Positions 1-9,448 are shown, counted from the first letter of the stretch. The stretch is DNA of 64,000 nucleotides from Pseudoduganella violacea (GCF_014191875.1 NZ_JACHXD010000008.1:1-64000), one strand, 5' to 3'. The notes: generated from the letters alone by a model not told the origin. Translations and numbers: made by a program.

Positions 1-67
1 CGCGTCAAATCGAACGGAAATATGCTTGATCGGCTCATAGTTCCACCTTTTTTGCGCACCAATCTCG

Positions 68-391
68 CTAAAAGGGTGAATTGATCAGCGCTTCCGTAGC
101 TTTCCATAATTGCGACGAGTCCGAATCGCTCAAGTCTTCCCACGCTCGGATAGCCAACACCATCCGAGTACCTGTACTGATCTGGTGACCCACATTGGCC
201 CGACCATATGGCGCCTCTTCAACACGTTGAATAAAAATCGATGCATTCTCGACAAGTAGGCACGTTATCGGAACCTTGGGAACGGGTTGATCCTTAGGAG
301 CGCCAGCAGCCACAGATGCCGGGTATAACATGACTAGCATGACCACGAGCATCACTTTGATTTTTAATACAACTGGGAATGGCGTAATCAT
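68..391 (-). CDS. Small exported hypothetical protein
   Basis: This encodes 107 residues. The N-terminus has a basic residue near the start followed by a long hydrophobic stretch rich in V, L and M (about residues 8-30) ending in ASVAAGA, which looks like a Sec signal peptide. The mature part is about 75 residues with one Cys and no motif I recognise. It lies last in a minus-strand run behind the RHS locus and a DUF4279 gene, so it may belong to the same accessory module, perhaps as an exported immunity or accessory protein; that is inference. Base composition is less GC-rich than the core genes further right, which fits an acquired region. Confidence 0.55.
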   Translation of the reverse strand: MITPFPVVLKIKVMLVVMLVMLYPASVAAGAPKDQPVPKVPITCLLVENASIFIQRVEEAPYGRANVGHQISTGTRMVLAIRAWEDLSDSDSSQLWKATEALINSPF

Positions 392-587
392 TATTTGTGC
401 CTAACCGTACATTCCCATACCATTGATAGCACGTTGGTCTCTCGAAATCCTCAAGATGAAGGTGCACCGCATTGCCTTCAAGTTCCAGGTGTAAATAGTC
501 AGCAGCCGTACCCGGATCCCGCGCGCGGAGCAGCGGGTGTGGGACGGCTTCTTTTACTTGACCAGGCAGATAGCCCGTAACGAGGGA
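294..587 (-). other. Coding-like open frame without a clear start
   Basis: Reading the minus strand between TAG at 590-588 and TAA at 296-294 gives 97 uninterrupted codons. The first two thirds look protein-like (for example HLELEGNAVHLHLEDFERP followed by CYQWYGNVRLGTN). No ATG starts it, and its last third overlaps the start of the small exported gene in another frame. It may be the remains of a small gene of the RHS accessory region with a shifted frame near its 3' end, or chance. Confidence 0.2.
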
Positions 588-594
588 CTATCTG
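567..594. repeat. Imperfect inverted repeat, possible terminator
   Basis: CAGATAGCCC and GGGACTATCTG pair around a 7-base loop with one bulged A. It lies 18 bases past the stop of the DUF4279 gene. There is no following T-run on the minus strand, so a terminator role is doubtful. Confidence 0.3.
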
Positions 595-611
595 CAACTG
601 CAGGAGCGGTG

Positions 612-992
612 TCACTGTAGGTGATCGATGTCGATCACTGCATTTACGAAGCCAGCAAATTCCGCCATTGACGAGGGAATGATTATCGAAGGTAGCCTGT
701 GTTGACTTTCGATTACAACGGTAAATTTTGCCGCCCCACTTTTTGCTATTTCTCTGATCGTGTCGCGCGCCCCATTCAGTACCGGCTTAAGCTTGTTCCA
801 ATGCTCGAGAACTTCATCAGACTCCAGGTCCGAATCTAATGCCCAGATATTTTGCCTAGGTAAATCCTTTGCTGCATTTCTTTCGCCGCGACGGAACTCT
901 CGACTTGGCGAAATTCCGGTTTTTTGAGAAATTTCTGCTGGCAACATTTCTGTTCCGATCAGAACGAAACAAACTTTAATTATATGGTCCAT
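612..992 (-). CDS. DUF4279-like protein, putative RHS-associated immunity protein
   Basis: This encodes 126 residues with the layout of the DUF4279 family: an N-terminal beta strand (HIIKVCFVLIGTEM), an LPAEISQKTGISPSREFRRGE segment, an aromatic strand ending in NIWALDSD, then a helical half with an LEHWNKLKPVL segment and a final strand pair. DUF4279 proteins are often found beside polymorphic toxins, where they are suspected to be immunity proteins; no activity is established. The start codon lies 2 bases past the TAA of the RHS fragment at 995-1369, so the two are probably translationally coupled. The toxin tip it would neutralise is missing from that fragment, so this may be an orphan immunity gene kept after loss of its toxin. 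Confidence 0.65.
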   Translation of the reverse strand: MDHIIKVCFVLIGTEMLPAEISQKTGISPSREFRRGERNAAKDLPRQNIWALDSDLESDEVLEHWNKLKPVLNGARDTIREIAKSGAAKFTVVIESQHRLPSIIIPSSMAEFAGFVNAVIDIDHLQ

Positions 993-994
993 AC

Positions 995-1369
995 TTACAA
1001 TCCCATTGTGTTCATAAAGTGCTGCTGATCGCCAGGCTGGAAAGCGGGCGTTAGCTGGCTTGCCGCGTCATATGAGAAGTCGGTAGAGAAGGCTGAATAT
1101 ATACCGTTTGCCAGGCTTTTCACGGTGTCGTCGGCGTAGTAGGCGAAGTCCAGCTTATGCGCGGTCGAGGCCGCCGTGCCGCCGGCCAACTGCGCAATAC
1201 GGCCGTCGTTGTCCAAGGTCAACAGGCGAGACAAACCATTGCCGAAGCGCCAAGCGTAGAGCTTGCCGCTGGCGGGCTGGTACAGGAAACTGTTGGCCAC
1301 CACCGCCGCACCCAGGCGAATATCGGCCAGTTTGCCGTTCGCATCGTAGACATTTTGTGCGACGCACAA
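995..1369 (-). pseudogene. Displaced RHS repeat fragment
   Basis: This is a 124-codon open frame. From [13 protein letters not shown] to about residue 110 it closely copies an internal part of the full RHS protein at 1821-6080 (shared [19 protein letters not shown] and HKLDFAYY segments). It lacks signal peptide, N-terminal RHS domain, the conserved core and any toxin tip, and it ends in an unrelated tail (GDQQHFMNTMGL). DNA similarity to the full gene stops abruptly at position 1349, beside a 19-base palindrome. It is best read as the relic of an RHS 3' cassette that recombined away from its gene, leaving the adjacent DUF4279 gene. The ATG may not be used. Confidence 0.7.
1075..1349. repeat. 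Direct repeat, copy 1 (copy 2 at 2981-3255)
   Basis: About 275 bp of the RHS fragment match the full RHS gene at an offset of 1906 bp. Right-hand ends are sharp (both copies end in GCATCGTAG) and divergence is moderate. Recombination between the copies would delete the RHS tip and the small membrane-protein gene and fuse the full RHS gene to the DUF4279 module. Confidence 0.7.
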
Positions 1370-1371
1370 AA
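1353..1371. repeat. Perfect 9-1-9 palindrome at the RHS fragment edge
   Basis: TTTTGTGCG A CGCACAAAA is a perfect inverted repeat with a 1-base centre, starting four bases outside the point where similarity to the full RHS gene stops. It could be an operator, a recombination hot spot or part of a lost element end. The 270 bp from here to 1640 hold no convincing gene, only a second GC-rich inverted repeat (1423-1430 with 1449-1456). Confidence 0.6.
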
Positions 1372-1640
1372 TACTTTTAAGATTTCCTTTGACCAGCCTC
1401 GCTGATCACGGCCACTTCATCGGCCGGGCCCGGCTCGTACGGCGCTCTGGCCCGGCTTATACTAGAAATTAACGTGCTTCAGCCATACATGCGAACTCCC
1501 CCCAAGATTAGGCCACCTAGGGAAAAGCTCGATTGCATGATCAGGTCTCGCGATTACGGAACCGCCATTGTGGCATCTTGTCATCGAGTTGCGGGAAAGA
1601 ACCGGTGATTAAATCAGCGCTTCTTTAGGATAATTACCTA

Positions 1641-1814
1641 TTACAAACCCCAAAATGCCTCAAAAAGATTGCGAATCCATTCTGAAAATGCCAGACGTTT
1701 AGATTCACCTTTTTTCAAACGATACATTAAAACCCATGTTGCATATACTATAATAAATAAAAATATAGTTATGCAGGCAAGAAAAAAAAGGATTTGAAAT
1801 ATAGTTACCATCAT
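1641..1814 (-). CDS. 57-residue single-pass membrane protein, candidate immunity protein of the RHS tip
   Basis: ATG at 1814-1812 opens 57 codons ending in TAA at 1643-1641. The protein has one strongly hydrophobic helix at about residues 4-32 (IFQILFFLACITIFLFIIVY and on to WVLM), then a basic stretch YRLKKGESKR and an amphipathic aromatic C-terminus (SEWIRNLFEAFWGL). The start lies 6 bases past the RHS stop codon, so it is almost certainly co-translated with the RHS gene. RHS genes are normally followed directly by the immunity gene for their tip. The tip upstream has a long hydrophobic Gly/Ala-rich segment, so a membrane-resident antidote would fit a membrane-active toxin. Function is inferred from position only; I recognise no family. 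Confidence 0.6.
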   Translation of the reverse strand: MMVTIFQILFFLACITIFLFIIVYATWVLMYRLKKGESKRLAFSEWIRNLFEAFWGL

Positions 1815-1820
1815 AAATAG

Positions 1821-4800
1821 TCAGAAATATCCAGATTCTTTGATGAACTGCCAAACTCCTCGGCTCTGAATATAGTCAATAGGCCCGTTGAACTCGTCAG
1901 GATCATCGTAGTGCGTTCCTCCAGGGAGCATTCCCATAAGGTTTTTCCAAGTTGCATCAGATTTTTTTTCGCACCCGGCCTCTTTCCACTGTTGACGAGC
2001 ACGCTTCCATGCAGCTGAAGATGACTTCAGATTCCATGTTCCCCAAGCAGCAAGGGTTACAGAAGGCAAGGCTCCCACACCAGTAGCCGCCGCCGGAGAA
2101 AGACCAATAGCAATTGCAAGCTTTACGCCACCTGATCCTGCAGAGACGCCAGCGATTACGGTGTTGCCCAGCGCCGACACTCCTTTGGCAGGATTAAACA
2201 ATCCTGTCGGGTCGGCATTGGTAACCGGATTTCCGTCAGCATAAAGATATGTGTTTACTCCGGCATTTAGACCTGCTGGATCAGATTGAATGTATCGCCC
2301 CAAGGATGCATCATAAAATCGATGCCAATTTTGCCACATCCCCGTTTCCTCGTCATAATACTGCCCTGGGAAGCCAATATTCATCCCACCCACGGCATCT
2401 GCAGCCAACGTCCGGTCAAAGGCCGTATTCACGGCACGCCAAGCCACCGTGCCATTCGGCGCCGTCAGTACTTCGGGTCGGCCCACTTGGTCGTTGTGGC
2501 TGGCATAGAAACTGCCCTGATGTAGTACACCCAGCAGCTCCCCGCTCAGCCAGGCAAAGTTCTTGTGCTGGCTAGTATCGGTTTCTGCAAGCAGTTCGCC
2601 TTGTGGGCCATAGATGAAGATTGTGGTTCTGCCCGAGGCTATCTTTAGCGCACGTTGGCCAAAAGCGTTGTAGCGGTAATCGCCAACCTGGCTGCCGTTG
2701 ATGCTGACAGTCGCTAGACGGTTAAAACCATCGTAGGTATAGCTACGGCTACCGTCGTTGCGGCTTTCCGAACTGAGGTTACCGACTGCATCATAGCCAA
2801 AGTTTCGATATTTTCCGCCGCCGTTCCAGCTGACCAACTGGTTGCTGTCATTGTCCGCCGTGAATACATAACCGACATTTTGCCGGTTGTGCCCAGTGCG
2901 GTTACCCACGGCATCCCAGGAAAACAGCTGTACATCGCCGGTTTGGCTGGCGGCTGTGAGGCGTCCCGTCGTGTCATAGCCGAAATTGGCTGTGAGCGCG
3001 GGATATACGCCGTTGCTCAGGTTTTTCACCGTGTCGTCGGTGTAGTAGGCGAAGTCCAGCTTGTGCACGGTTGTAGCCGACGAGGCGCCCGCCAACTGCG
3101 CAGTACGGCCGTCGTTGTCCAGAGTCAGCAGGCGTGACAGGCCGTTGCCGAAGCGCCAGGCATACATCTGGCCGCTCGCTGGCTGGTACAGGAAGCTGTT
3201 GGCTACTACGGCAGCGCCCAGGCGGATATCGGCCAGTTTGCCGTTCGCATCGTAGTTGTAGTCCAGGCGGTTGCCGTTCGGGTAGGTCAGCGAGCGCAGC
3301 AAGCCGCTATTGTCATAGTTCCACACGGTGGTAAAGACGTGGCCGTACACCGTGTTGACTTGCTTGATCAACTCACCAGCGGGGTTGTATTCGAAGCCGG
3401 TATTGCCGGTGGCATCGGCGATGTTGGTCAAACGTCCCTTCGCCCAGTTACCCTGGTCGTAAGTGAATACCTCCGCCATCCCGGAGCCGCTGCGAACAGT
3501 ACGGCGGCCGAGCTTATCCCAGGCATAGTTCAAGGACTTGCCATCCGCCCTGCTTTCGCGCGACAGCCAGCCCGCTGCATCGTACTCATAGCTGGTCAGG
3601 CCGGTATCGGGGCTGTTGATGCTGGTGACATCGCCAAAGCCGTTGTAGGTATAGGTGGTGCGCAGGCCACGCGGGTCGATCACGTATTGCAGATGGCCTT
3701 CGCTGTCGTACACGTTCTGTGTTATGCCATTGTCGGGCGCCGTCGTCTTGATGAGGCGGTTTTGCGCATCGTATTCAAAACTTGTGGTGTGACCCAACGC
3801 ATCGCTGCGCGAGACCAGATTGCCGTTATTGTCGTAACGGTACTGCACAGCCTGGCCGTTATTGCCCTGCTCCGTGTAGGGTCGGCCCAAGCTGTCGAGC
3901 TGCGTGGTACGGGTAAAGTCGCTGGCAGCGCTGGGGCTGGTCGGCGTGCCGCTGTTCGGAACGTGGCGGCCGGAACTTTGCGTTACCGAATTGCCGCCAA
4001 CATTGATATCGATACGTTCAAAGTTCGACTGTTTGTCACCCAGCATATACAGCCGTCCGCTGTCCTTGTAACGGAAGCGTTTGGCCGAGCCGTCGGCAAA
4101 GTTGATATCGCTCAGTTGACGATTGTGGTTGTAGCTGCGCGAAGTGACGCGCCAGCCGTTCGTCAAGGTCGTGCTGGTGGTCAGCAGATTGCCTTTCTCG
4201 TCATACGTCATATTGGTGTCGACACCGCTGGCATCCGTATATTTCTGCGGCAGACCCAGGCCGTTGAATTGCGCCCAGTTTTCCGTATGACCCAGCGCAT
4301 TGATACGCTGCACGATATTGCCGGCCGTGTCGTAATTGACTGTGCTGGTCGCAGCGCCCTGGGGCAATGCCTGCGTCACCGTTTTGGATCTGATCGTGCC
4401 GTTGCTGTAGTAGCTATAGCCGTAGCTGATCGATTTCTGCTTGCCGGTTTTCAGATCGTCCCAGGTTTCGCTGGTCAGATTGCCCGAATCCAGGCCGGTG
4501 ACAGGTGCATAGGTGTACTTCGCGCGCAGATACGTATTGTTGTAGGCATCGCGGTAATCGGTCTGAATAATCTGATTGCCGCTCCAGGCGTGGGCCGTGG
4601 TTAGCGCCGCCGGCGTACCGGCTGCCGTCGTCACTTGCTGCAGGCGGCCACCACCATCATAGCTATAGTCGGTGCGGTTGCCCTTCCAGTCTTGCGTGTA
4701 GTCAATATAGCCATTGCTGTCATAAGAGGTGAACGCGCTGGCGCCGGAACAGGTACTGGTGCCGGCACGCGAAATCGACGTGACCTTGAGCTCGCCCTGA

Positions 4801-6080
4801 ATTGGCGTGAAGTTGTAGGTCGTAGTCTGACCGCGCGCCACGTCCGTTACCGTGGTCTGGTTCGCGCCATAGCTGAAGGTTTCGTTCTCCTCCAGGCCCG
4901 CCAGCGCGCTTCTACTGACGCGACGGTCGCCGTAATACTCGTAAGTGCTGTAACGGACGCCGTTGATCGAAATACCCGTCAGTAATGTCGGGTCGCTGTT
5001 CTCGTAATGGTATTCGCGTATATCCTGATTTGCGCCACTACCGGGGGATGTAACCCGGTTCAGCATGCCGTTCGCGTTATAGCCATAAGTCCAGATATTG
5101 CCCGCTGGGTCTTTCGCCGTCGCTACCCGGTTGTTGGCGCCCCAGGTGAAAGCAATCGACTGCCCGTTGCTGTTGCTGATGCTCGCAACGCGGTCGGAGG
5201 TGCCAATGTAGCTGTACATCACCGAGGACCCGGAGGCACGCGAAATCGCCTCGATGTAGCCGTACTGGTCGAAGCTGTAGGTGACGCCTTCCAGTCCCAG
5301 AACCCAGCCACCGTTCGCCTCATGGACCAAATGGCCGGTCGATGCCGCGGCACCGGACAGGTAAAGGTAATCGAATGGTTCTCCGGCCGTAGCCGCAGGC
5401 GCCGACCGCCGCGTTCTTTTCGCGCTGGCGCGTTTGGCATCTTCGCTAAAACCTTCCGGCACCAGCGCTTTGCTGAAGGAATTCGTCAGGGTATAGACAT
5501 GCGCTTCGCCGCTGGGGTGCGTGATGGTTACCCCGCGCGGTATGCATTGGCCCGATGGGTTCATCGTGCAGGTCGGGTCGGTAATGCGAACGCGCGGCAT
5601 ATCGAGATTGGACAGCCAGTTAGGGCCGAAGAAACGGCCCGTCGCGTGTTTGCTGCGATATGTACGCTCCATACTGAGGCCATATTCACCGCGTCCGAAG
5701 AAATCCAGTTCGTCCTTGTATTTTTCGCCGGTAGCGATGATGACTGGATTTTTGGTCGAGCCGCCGCAGACGTCCTTATTGGAGTTGTCTTTCGTGGGAG
5801 GTGTCTCGGTATTCGCAGGAGCCGGACCACGATCTGGCGCCGGACTGGTGCCGCCGCCGCTGCCGCCGCCGCGGCTTCCACCGGATCCTTCTCCGCGCTC
5901 CTCGCGGGGTTGGCCTAAATCTCCCCAACCGCAACGAGCGGATAGTTTGCCGTAACAATCCGCTGTGCCGTGAATATACTCACGAGGCATTTCTGGGTAT
6001 TCAACCGCCTTCTGGGCAAAAGCCGAACTCGCCCCCAAAAAACCAAGTGCCAGCGCTATCTTGCGTTTGATTCTGCTCAT
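1821..6080 (-). CDS. Sec-exported RHS repeat protein with variable C-terminal tip
   Basis: This encodes 1419 residues. Residues 1-22 are a Sec signal peptide ending in SSAFA. A low-complexity Gly/Ser/Pro linker follows (about 55-95), then the RHS N-terminal region (DUF6531-like, near [18 protein letters not shown]). Many YD/RHS repeats follow, and the conserved terminal core ([44 protein letters not shown]) ends near residue 1294. The last 125 residues are the non-conserved tip: a Gly/Ala-rich hydrophobic stretch (about 1306-1346), then a basic helix and a segment rich in D, H and W. I recognise no toxin family in it. No PAAR domain or T6SS gene is nearby; the signal peptide indicates export to periplasm or surface. 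GGAG lies 5 bases before the ATG. Confidence 0.9.
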   Translation of the reverse strand: MSRIKRKIALALGFLGASSAFAQKAVEYPEMPREYIHGTADCYGKLSARCGWGDLGQPREERGEGSGGSRGGGSGGGTSPAPDRGPAPANTETPPTKDNSNKDVCGGSTKNPVIIATGEKYKDELDFFGRGEYGLSMERTYRSKHATGRFFGPNWLSNLDMPRVRITDPTCTMNPSGQCIPRGVTITHPSGEAHVYTLTNSFSKALVPEGFSEDAKRASAKRTRRSAPAATAGEPFDYLYLSGAAASTGHLVHEANGGWVLGLEGVTYSFDQYGYIEAISRASGSSVMYSYIGTSDRVASISNSNGQSIAFTWGANNRVATAKDPAGNIWTYGYNANGMLNRVTSPGSGANQDIREYHYENSDPTLLTGISINGVRYSTYEYYGDRRVSRSALAGLEENETFSYGANQTTVTDVARGQTTTYNFTPIQGELKVTSISRAGTSTCSGASAFTSYDSNGYIDYTQDWKGNRTDYSYDGGGRLQQVTTAAGTPAALTTAHAWSGNQIIQTDYRDAYNNTYLRAKYTYAPVTGLDSGNLTSETWDDLKTGKQKSISYGYSYYSNGTIRSKTVTQALPQGAATSTVNYDTAGNIVQRINALGHTENWAQFNGLGLPQKYTDASGVDTNMTYDEKGNLLTTSTTLTNGWRVTSRSYNHNRQLSDINFADGSAKRFRYKDSGRLYMLGDKQSNFERIDINVGGNSVTQSSGRHVPNSGTPTSPSAASDFTRTTQLDSLGRPYTEQGNNGQAVQYRYDNNGNLVSRSDALGHTTSFEYDAQNRLIKTTAPDNGITQNVYDSEGHLQYVIDPRGLRTTYTYNGFGDVTSINSPDTGLTSYEYDAAGWLSRESRADGKSLNYAWDKLGRRTVRSGSGMAEVFTYDQGNWAKGRLTNIADATGNTGFEYNPAGELIKQVNTVYGHVFTTVWNYDNSGLLRSLTYPNGNRLDYNYDANGKLADIRLGAAVVANSFLYQPASGQMYAWRFGNGLSRLLTLDNDGRTAQLAGASSATTVHKLDFAYYTDDTVKNLSNGVYPALTANFGYDTTGRLTAASQTGDVQLFSWDAVGNRTGHNRQNVGYVFTADNDSNQLVSWNGGGKYRNFGYDAVGNLSSESRNDGSRSYTYDGFNRLATVSINGSQVGDYRYNAFGQRALKIASGRTTIFIYGPQGELLAETDTSQHKNFAWLSGELLGVLHQGSFYASHNDQVGRPEVLTAPNGTVAWRAVNTAFDRTLAADAVGGMNIGFPGQYYDEETGMWQNWHRFYDASLGRYIQSDPAGLNAGVNTYLYADGNPVTNADPTGLFNPAKGVSALGNTVIAGVSAGSGGVKLAIAIGLSPAAATGVGALPSVTLAAWGTWNLKSSSAAWKRARQQWKEAGCEKKSDATWKNLMGMLPGGTHYDDPDEFNGPIDYIQSRGVWQFIKESGYF
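2981..3255. repeat. Direct repeat, copy 2 (inside the RHS gene)
   Basis: This is the counterpart of 1075-1349. It lies in the RHS repeat region upstream of the conserved core, so recombination with copy 1 would remove both core and tip. Confidence 0.7.
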
Positions 6081-6257
6081 TTAAACTCCGCCATGTTGGC
6101 AATTCATTAAATATAAAATCATTGCAACAAGCGTAGCCCTGAATCATTTTATTTCATACCTGAGCATTTTTCCTTGTACCTAAAGGCGTTTCTTAGTATC
6201 AACAAAATAGTATGGTTGCCACACAGCACTTAGAACGGCGTTCCCTTGCCATAAAAT

Positions 6258-6303
6258 CGCCGCCGGACCCACACGCATAAAACAGTGCGGGAATCCGGCG
6301 GCG
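6258..6303 (-). terminator. Probable terminator of the cytochrome gene
   Basis: CGCCGCCGGA and TCCGGCGGCG form a perfect 10-bp stem around 26 bases. On the minus strand it follows the cytochrome stop codon by about 20 bases and is followed by ATTTTAT. The T-run is weak, so efficiency is uncertain. Confidence 0.5.
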
Positions 6304-6322
6304 TTGGCGCGGCACCTGATGA

Positions 6323-8482
6323 TTAGTAGCGCGCGTCTTTCGGCTTGCCGCCTTTCGGCCAGTCCTTCACTTTTTCAGGGAAGTCCGGGCGCGGCATGTG
6401 GCTGAAGTATTCCGCCACGTCGACCGCCTCCTGGTCGCTCAGATTGCCTTGGCCCAGCGGGAACTTCTGGCCGTGGCCCATCACCATATTGGCCTTGACG
6501 AAGCCGGCGGCCGTGTAAGTCCGGGCCATGCCGGCGCCGATATTGAACGAGCGGTCGCCCCACAGCGGCGGGAAGACGGGCGTTTTATTGGCATCGGCGA
6601 TGCCTTCGCCATTGGCGCCATGGCAAACCGCGCAATGCTCGCTATAGATCTTCTTGCCGTTTTCCGGATTCGGCACGATGCTGCGGTCGATCATCGCCAC
6701 GCCACGTCCTGGCACCTTGTCGCCCGGACGATATTCGCCCTTCATCCAGTCCATATAGGCCACCATCGCCTTCATCTCGACACCCTCCAGAGGCAGCGGC
6801 GAACCGTTCATCGAACGCTTGAAGCAGCCATTGATCCGCTCGGCCAAGTTGATGACCCGGCCCGCGCGCGGCGCTTCCGCCGGGAAGAAGGCCGAGACGC
6901 CGAGGAAAGGCGAACCTTTGGCCACCGTGCCACCGTTCAGGTGGCAGCTGCTGCAGTTGATATCGTTGCCGACGTGCTTGGGCAGCAATTGCCGGGTTTC
7001 GGTCATCAGGCGCATGCCCTGCACTAGTTGCGGCGCGTTCTGCTCCTTGAGCAGCGCGGCGAAGCGCGGGGTCTTGGTGTCGCTGCCGGCCAGTTGCTGC
7101 AATTTCAGCTCTTCACGCACCTTGGCGATCTGTTTGGGCGTCACCGGCTCGCCGCGATTGCCCCACTGGGTGCGGACGAAAGTCAGGATCTCGGACAGCT
7201 CATTGTCCGACAGCGTCGCATAGGAAGGCATGCCGAACGAGCGCGGCGAGGTCTGCGTCACCGCCGATTGCCAGCCGCTAAGCGCGATGTGGATCACCGT
7301 GGTCGGATCTTTGGACTGCACGGAATCATTGCCCGCCAACGTGGGGAATATCTCGCCGACGCCACGGCCGTCGCGCCGGTGGCAGGTGGCGCAGAACTGC
7401 ACGTAGCCAAGACCGCCACGGCTGTTGTACATGGCCTTGTCGGTGGCGGCGACCGGCGCGGGCGCCTGTTTGCGGGCCACGCGGTTTTTGTCGTCGGTCG
7501 GCAGCGCGTGCAGATATGCCGCCAGTGCCGCGAGGTCGCCGTCGGTAAAGTGCTGGGTGCTGTGGGTGATGACCTCGGTCATGCTGCCGGCGGCGGTGCC
7601 ATATTGGCTGCGCCCGGTTTTCAGCAGGCTGACGATATCGGCCGGCGTCCACAGGCTGCGCAGATTGACTGCATGCCAGGCGTCGAAGGTGAAGCCGGCC
7701 AGGTATTTATCGCCATTGCCGCCAAGGTGGCCCATGGTTTTTTCCTGGAAGGCCATGCCGCGCGGCGTATGGCAGGAACCGCAATGTCCCAGGCCTTGGG
7801 CGATGTAGGCGCCGCGGTTGAATTCGGCCGATTTCTTGGTATCGGGCTGGAACGGTTTGTCGTCGAGGAAGACCGCATTCCACAGGCCCAGACCCCAGCG
7901 CATATTGAAGGGGAATTTCATATCGCTGGCGCGGTTCGGCTGCACGACCGGGGCAACGCCAGCGTTCAGGTAGGCGAACAGCGCCTGCATATCGTCCTTC
8001 GTCATCTTGGCGTAGGACGGGTAAGGCATGGCCGGATACAGATTGTGGCCGTCGGCCGCCACGCCCTTGCGCATGGCGCGGTCGAACTGTTCGAAGCTGT
8101 ATTTGCCGATCCCGGTTTTCGGATCGGGCGTGATATTGGTACTGTAGATGGTGCCGAATGGCGTTTTCAGCTCCAGGCCGCCCGCCATGGGCGCGCCTTT
8201 CGGACTGGTATGGCAGGCAACGCAATCGCCAAGCCGGGCGACATATTCGCCACGCTTGACCAGGCTGGCTTTTGTGTCGGGAGAAACCACAGCCTGCGAT
8301 AATGATGGCGCCGCTGCCTGCGCGCTAGTGCCGAAGAACGTGGCACTTAAGACAACAGCGGTGGCCATCCACTGGATTGCGCCGCCTGATCGGTTCCGCT
8401 CGGGGATCGGTGCGCATAAGCGTTTAAGGAAGGGACGGAGGGAGCGGCGTAAACCGGTTTCAACTACAGATGCGATGTTCAT
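6323..8482 (-). CDS. Five-haem c-type cytochrome, dehydrogenase-subunit / TsdA-like fusion
   Basis: This encodes 719 residues with five CXXCH haem sites: CVACH, CGSCH, CATCH, CSSCH and CAVCH. The first three and their spacing resemble the tri-haem cytochrome subunit of periplasmic membrane-bound alcohol or gluconate dehydrogenases (early GEYVARLGDCVACHT motif, SYAKMTKDDMQALFAYL). The last about 250 residues resemble a TsdA-like di-haem unit (NCSSCHLNGG, INGCFKRSMNGSPL, CAVCHGANGEG). The protein is therefore probably a periplasmic electron-transfer fusion; the donor and any oxidase partner are not encoded beside it. A signal peptide is visible at MATAVVLSATFFGTSAQA, so translation may start at Met39 (8368-8366) rather than at 8482. 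Confidence 0.85.
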   Translation of the reverse strand: MNIASVVETGLRRSLRPFLKRLCAPIPERNRSGGAIQWMATAVVLSATFFGTSAQAAAPSLSQAVVSPDTKASLVKRGEYVARLGDCVACHTSPKGAPMAGGLELKTPFGTIYSTNITPDPKTGIGKYSFEQFDRAMRKGVAADGHNLYPAMPYPSYAKMTKDDMQALFAYLNAGVAPVVQPNRASDMKFPFNMRWGLGLWNAVFLDDKPFQPDTKKSAEFNRGAYIAQGLGHCGSCHTPRGMAFQEKTMGHLGGNGDKYLAGFTFDAWHAVNLRSLWTPADIVSLLKTGRSQYGTAAGSMTEVITHSTQHFTDGDLAALAAYLHALPTDDKNRVARKQAPAPVAATDKAMYNSRGGLGYVQFCATCHRRDGRGVGEIFPTLAGNDSVQSKDPTTVIHIALSGWQSAVTQTSPRSFGMPSYATLSDNELSEILTFVRTQWGNRGEPVTPKQIAKVREELKLQQLAGSDTKTPRFAALLKEQNAPQLVQGMRLMTETRQLLPKHVGNDINCSSCHLNGGTVAKGSPFLGVSAFFPAEAPRAGRVINLAERINGCFKRSMNGSPLPLEGVEMKAMVAYMDWMKGEYRPGDKVPGRGVAMIDRSIVPNPENGKKIYSEHCAVCHGANGEGIADANKTPVFPPLWGDRSFNIGAGMARTYTAAGFVKANMVMGHGQKFPLGQGNLSDQEAVDVAEYFSHMPRPDFPEKVKDWPKGGKPKDARY

Positions 8483-8567
8483 AATTACCCTTTGTGGATC
8501 CAGGGCAAGTTTACGCAGTCTGCTCCATCTCTGAAATCGGAAGAAATTGCAGGTGGTATAGGTAATT

Positions 8568-9437
8568 TTACCTATAGGAAATACCGGCGATGGCGTCGGC
8601 GTATTGTTTCACCAGCCCGTCATTTTGTCCGTTTATCAAGGAATCCAGCGTCCAGAGAAAGCCGCCGCCCACTGAAGGGTCTTGCCGGCAGCGGGCCATC
8701 AATTGGCCCACCTGTTGCGGACTGTCTTCCGTCCAGTCGCCCGTGATCAAAAAGCCATCCGTTGGAAACGATGGGCATGCCTGCTTGATTGCGGCGGCCC
8801 ATGGACCAGGCTGATTTTCCCCACCGCCGTCGTAGCACTGCAAGTTAAACCATTTCAGGGCGCCAGGATTCGACGCATTTAGGGCGGCGAGCGCCCCGGT
8901 CCAGAATGTCGCCTTGATGTAAGGACAAAAAGTGATGCCGAAGCCAATGCTGGCCAGCAGCTGGCAGAACGCAATAAATGAGGGCGAATCGTAGGTTTCC
9001 TCGCAATCGAGGTCGATGATGCTGATGGCAGGCAGATAGCGGCGCAGCGCAGCCAGATTGGCAGCCAGGTTGGTCTGCTCGAAGGAATTGCCGTTTGCCT
9101 CATAGATTTTTTTCAGCGTCTGGAAGTCCATGACGCCGCCACCACCGATGGAGGCGCATACCTTTGCAACGCTGCCGCTCGGCAGCGAGGCGATCAAACT
9201 GGGCCAGGCGGCGTCGCCCACATATTCTCCCTGCGAAAACACCAAGGTCGTGTTGAAATACAAATCACCCAGGCGTTGCAGCGGGGAGACGTCGTAGTCG
9301 CGTCCGATGTGGAACAGGCTGAGAATGACGGTGGTAAAACCTGACTGCTGAACGACGCCTATCGTTTCGCTCACTGGGTAAGTGGCGGATGGGTACATGC
9401 AGCCTTCAGCATAAATGGCGATGTTTAAGCCCTGCAT
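8568..9437 (-). CDS. GH18-like TIM-barrel protein
   Basis: This encodes 289 residues. The motif ISIIDLDCEE fits the DxxDxDxE active-site signature of family 18 glycosidases (chitinases and relatives), with the final Glu as catalytic acid. VCASIGGGGVMDF resembles the SxGG strand of that fold, and the closing GGGFLWTLDSL fits the last barrel strand. There is no signal peptide and no chitin-binding module, so it is either cytoplasmic or leaves by another route. GGGAGG lies 5 bases before the ATG. The gene starts 11 bases past the stop of the truncated solute-binding protein gene, so the two are probably transcribed together. The substrate is unknown. Confidence 0.65.
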   Translation of the reverse strand: MQGLNIAIYAEGCMYPSATYPVSETIGVVQQSGFTTVILSLFHIGRDYDVSPLQRLGDLYFNTTLVFSQGEYVGDAAWPSLIASLPSGSVAKVCASIGGGGVMDFQTLKKIYEANGNSFEQTNLAANLAALRRYLPAISIIDLDCEETYDSPSFIAFCQLLASIGFGITFCPYIKATFWTGALAALNASNPGALKWFNLQCYDGGGENQPGPWAAAIKQACPSFPTDGFLITGDWTEDSPQQVGQLMARCRQDPSVGGGFLWTLDSLINGQNDGLVKQYADAIAGISYR

Positions 9438-9448
9438 ACCTGCCTCCC

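Noticed and set aside
395-580. A 61-codon plus-strand frame
   Set aside because: There is no ribosome site or recognisable sequence, and the opposite strand reads more like protein.
1370-1640. Decayed insertion sequence between the RHS fragment and the small membrane-protein gene
   Set aside because: Inverted repeats are present, but there is no transposase remnant in any frame that I could recognise.
1811-2002. A 63-codon minus-strand frame at the RHS 3' end
   Set aside because: It lies inside the RHS tip in another frame, and the 57-codon gene at 1641-1814 has the better position and composition.
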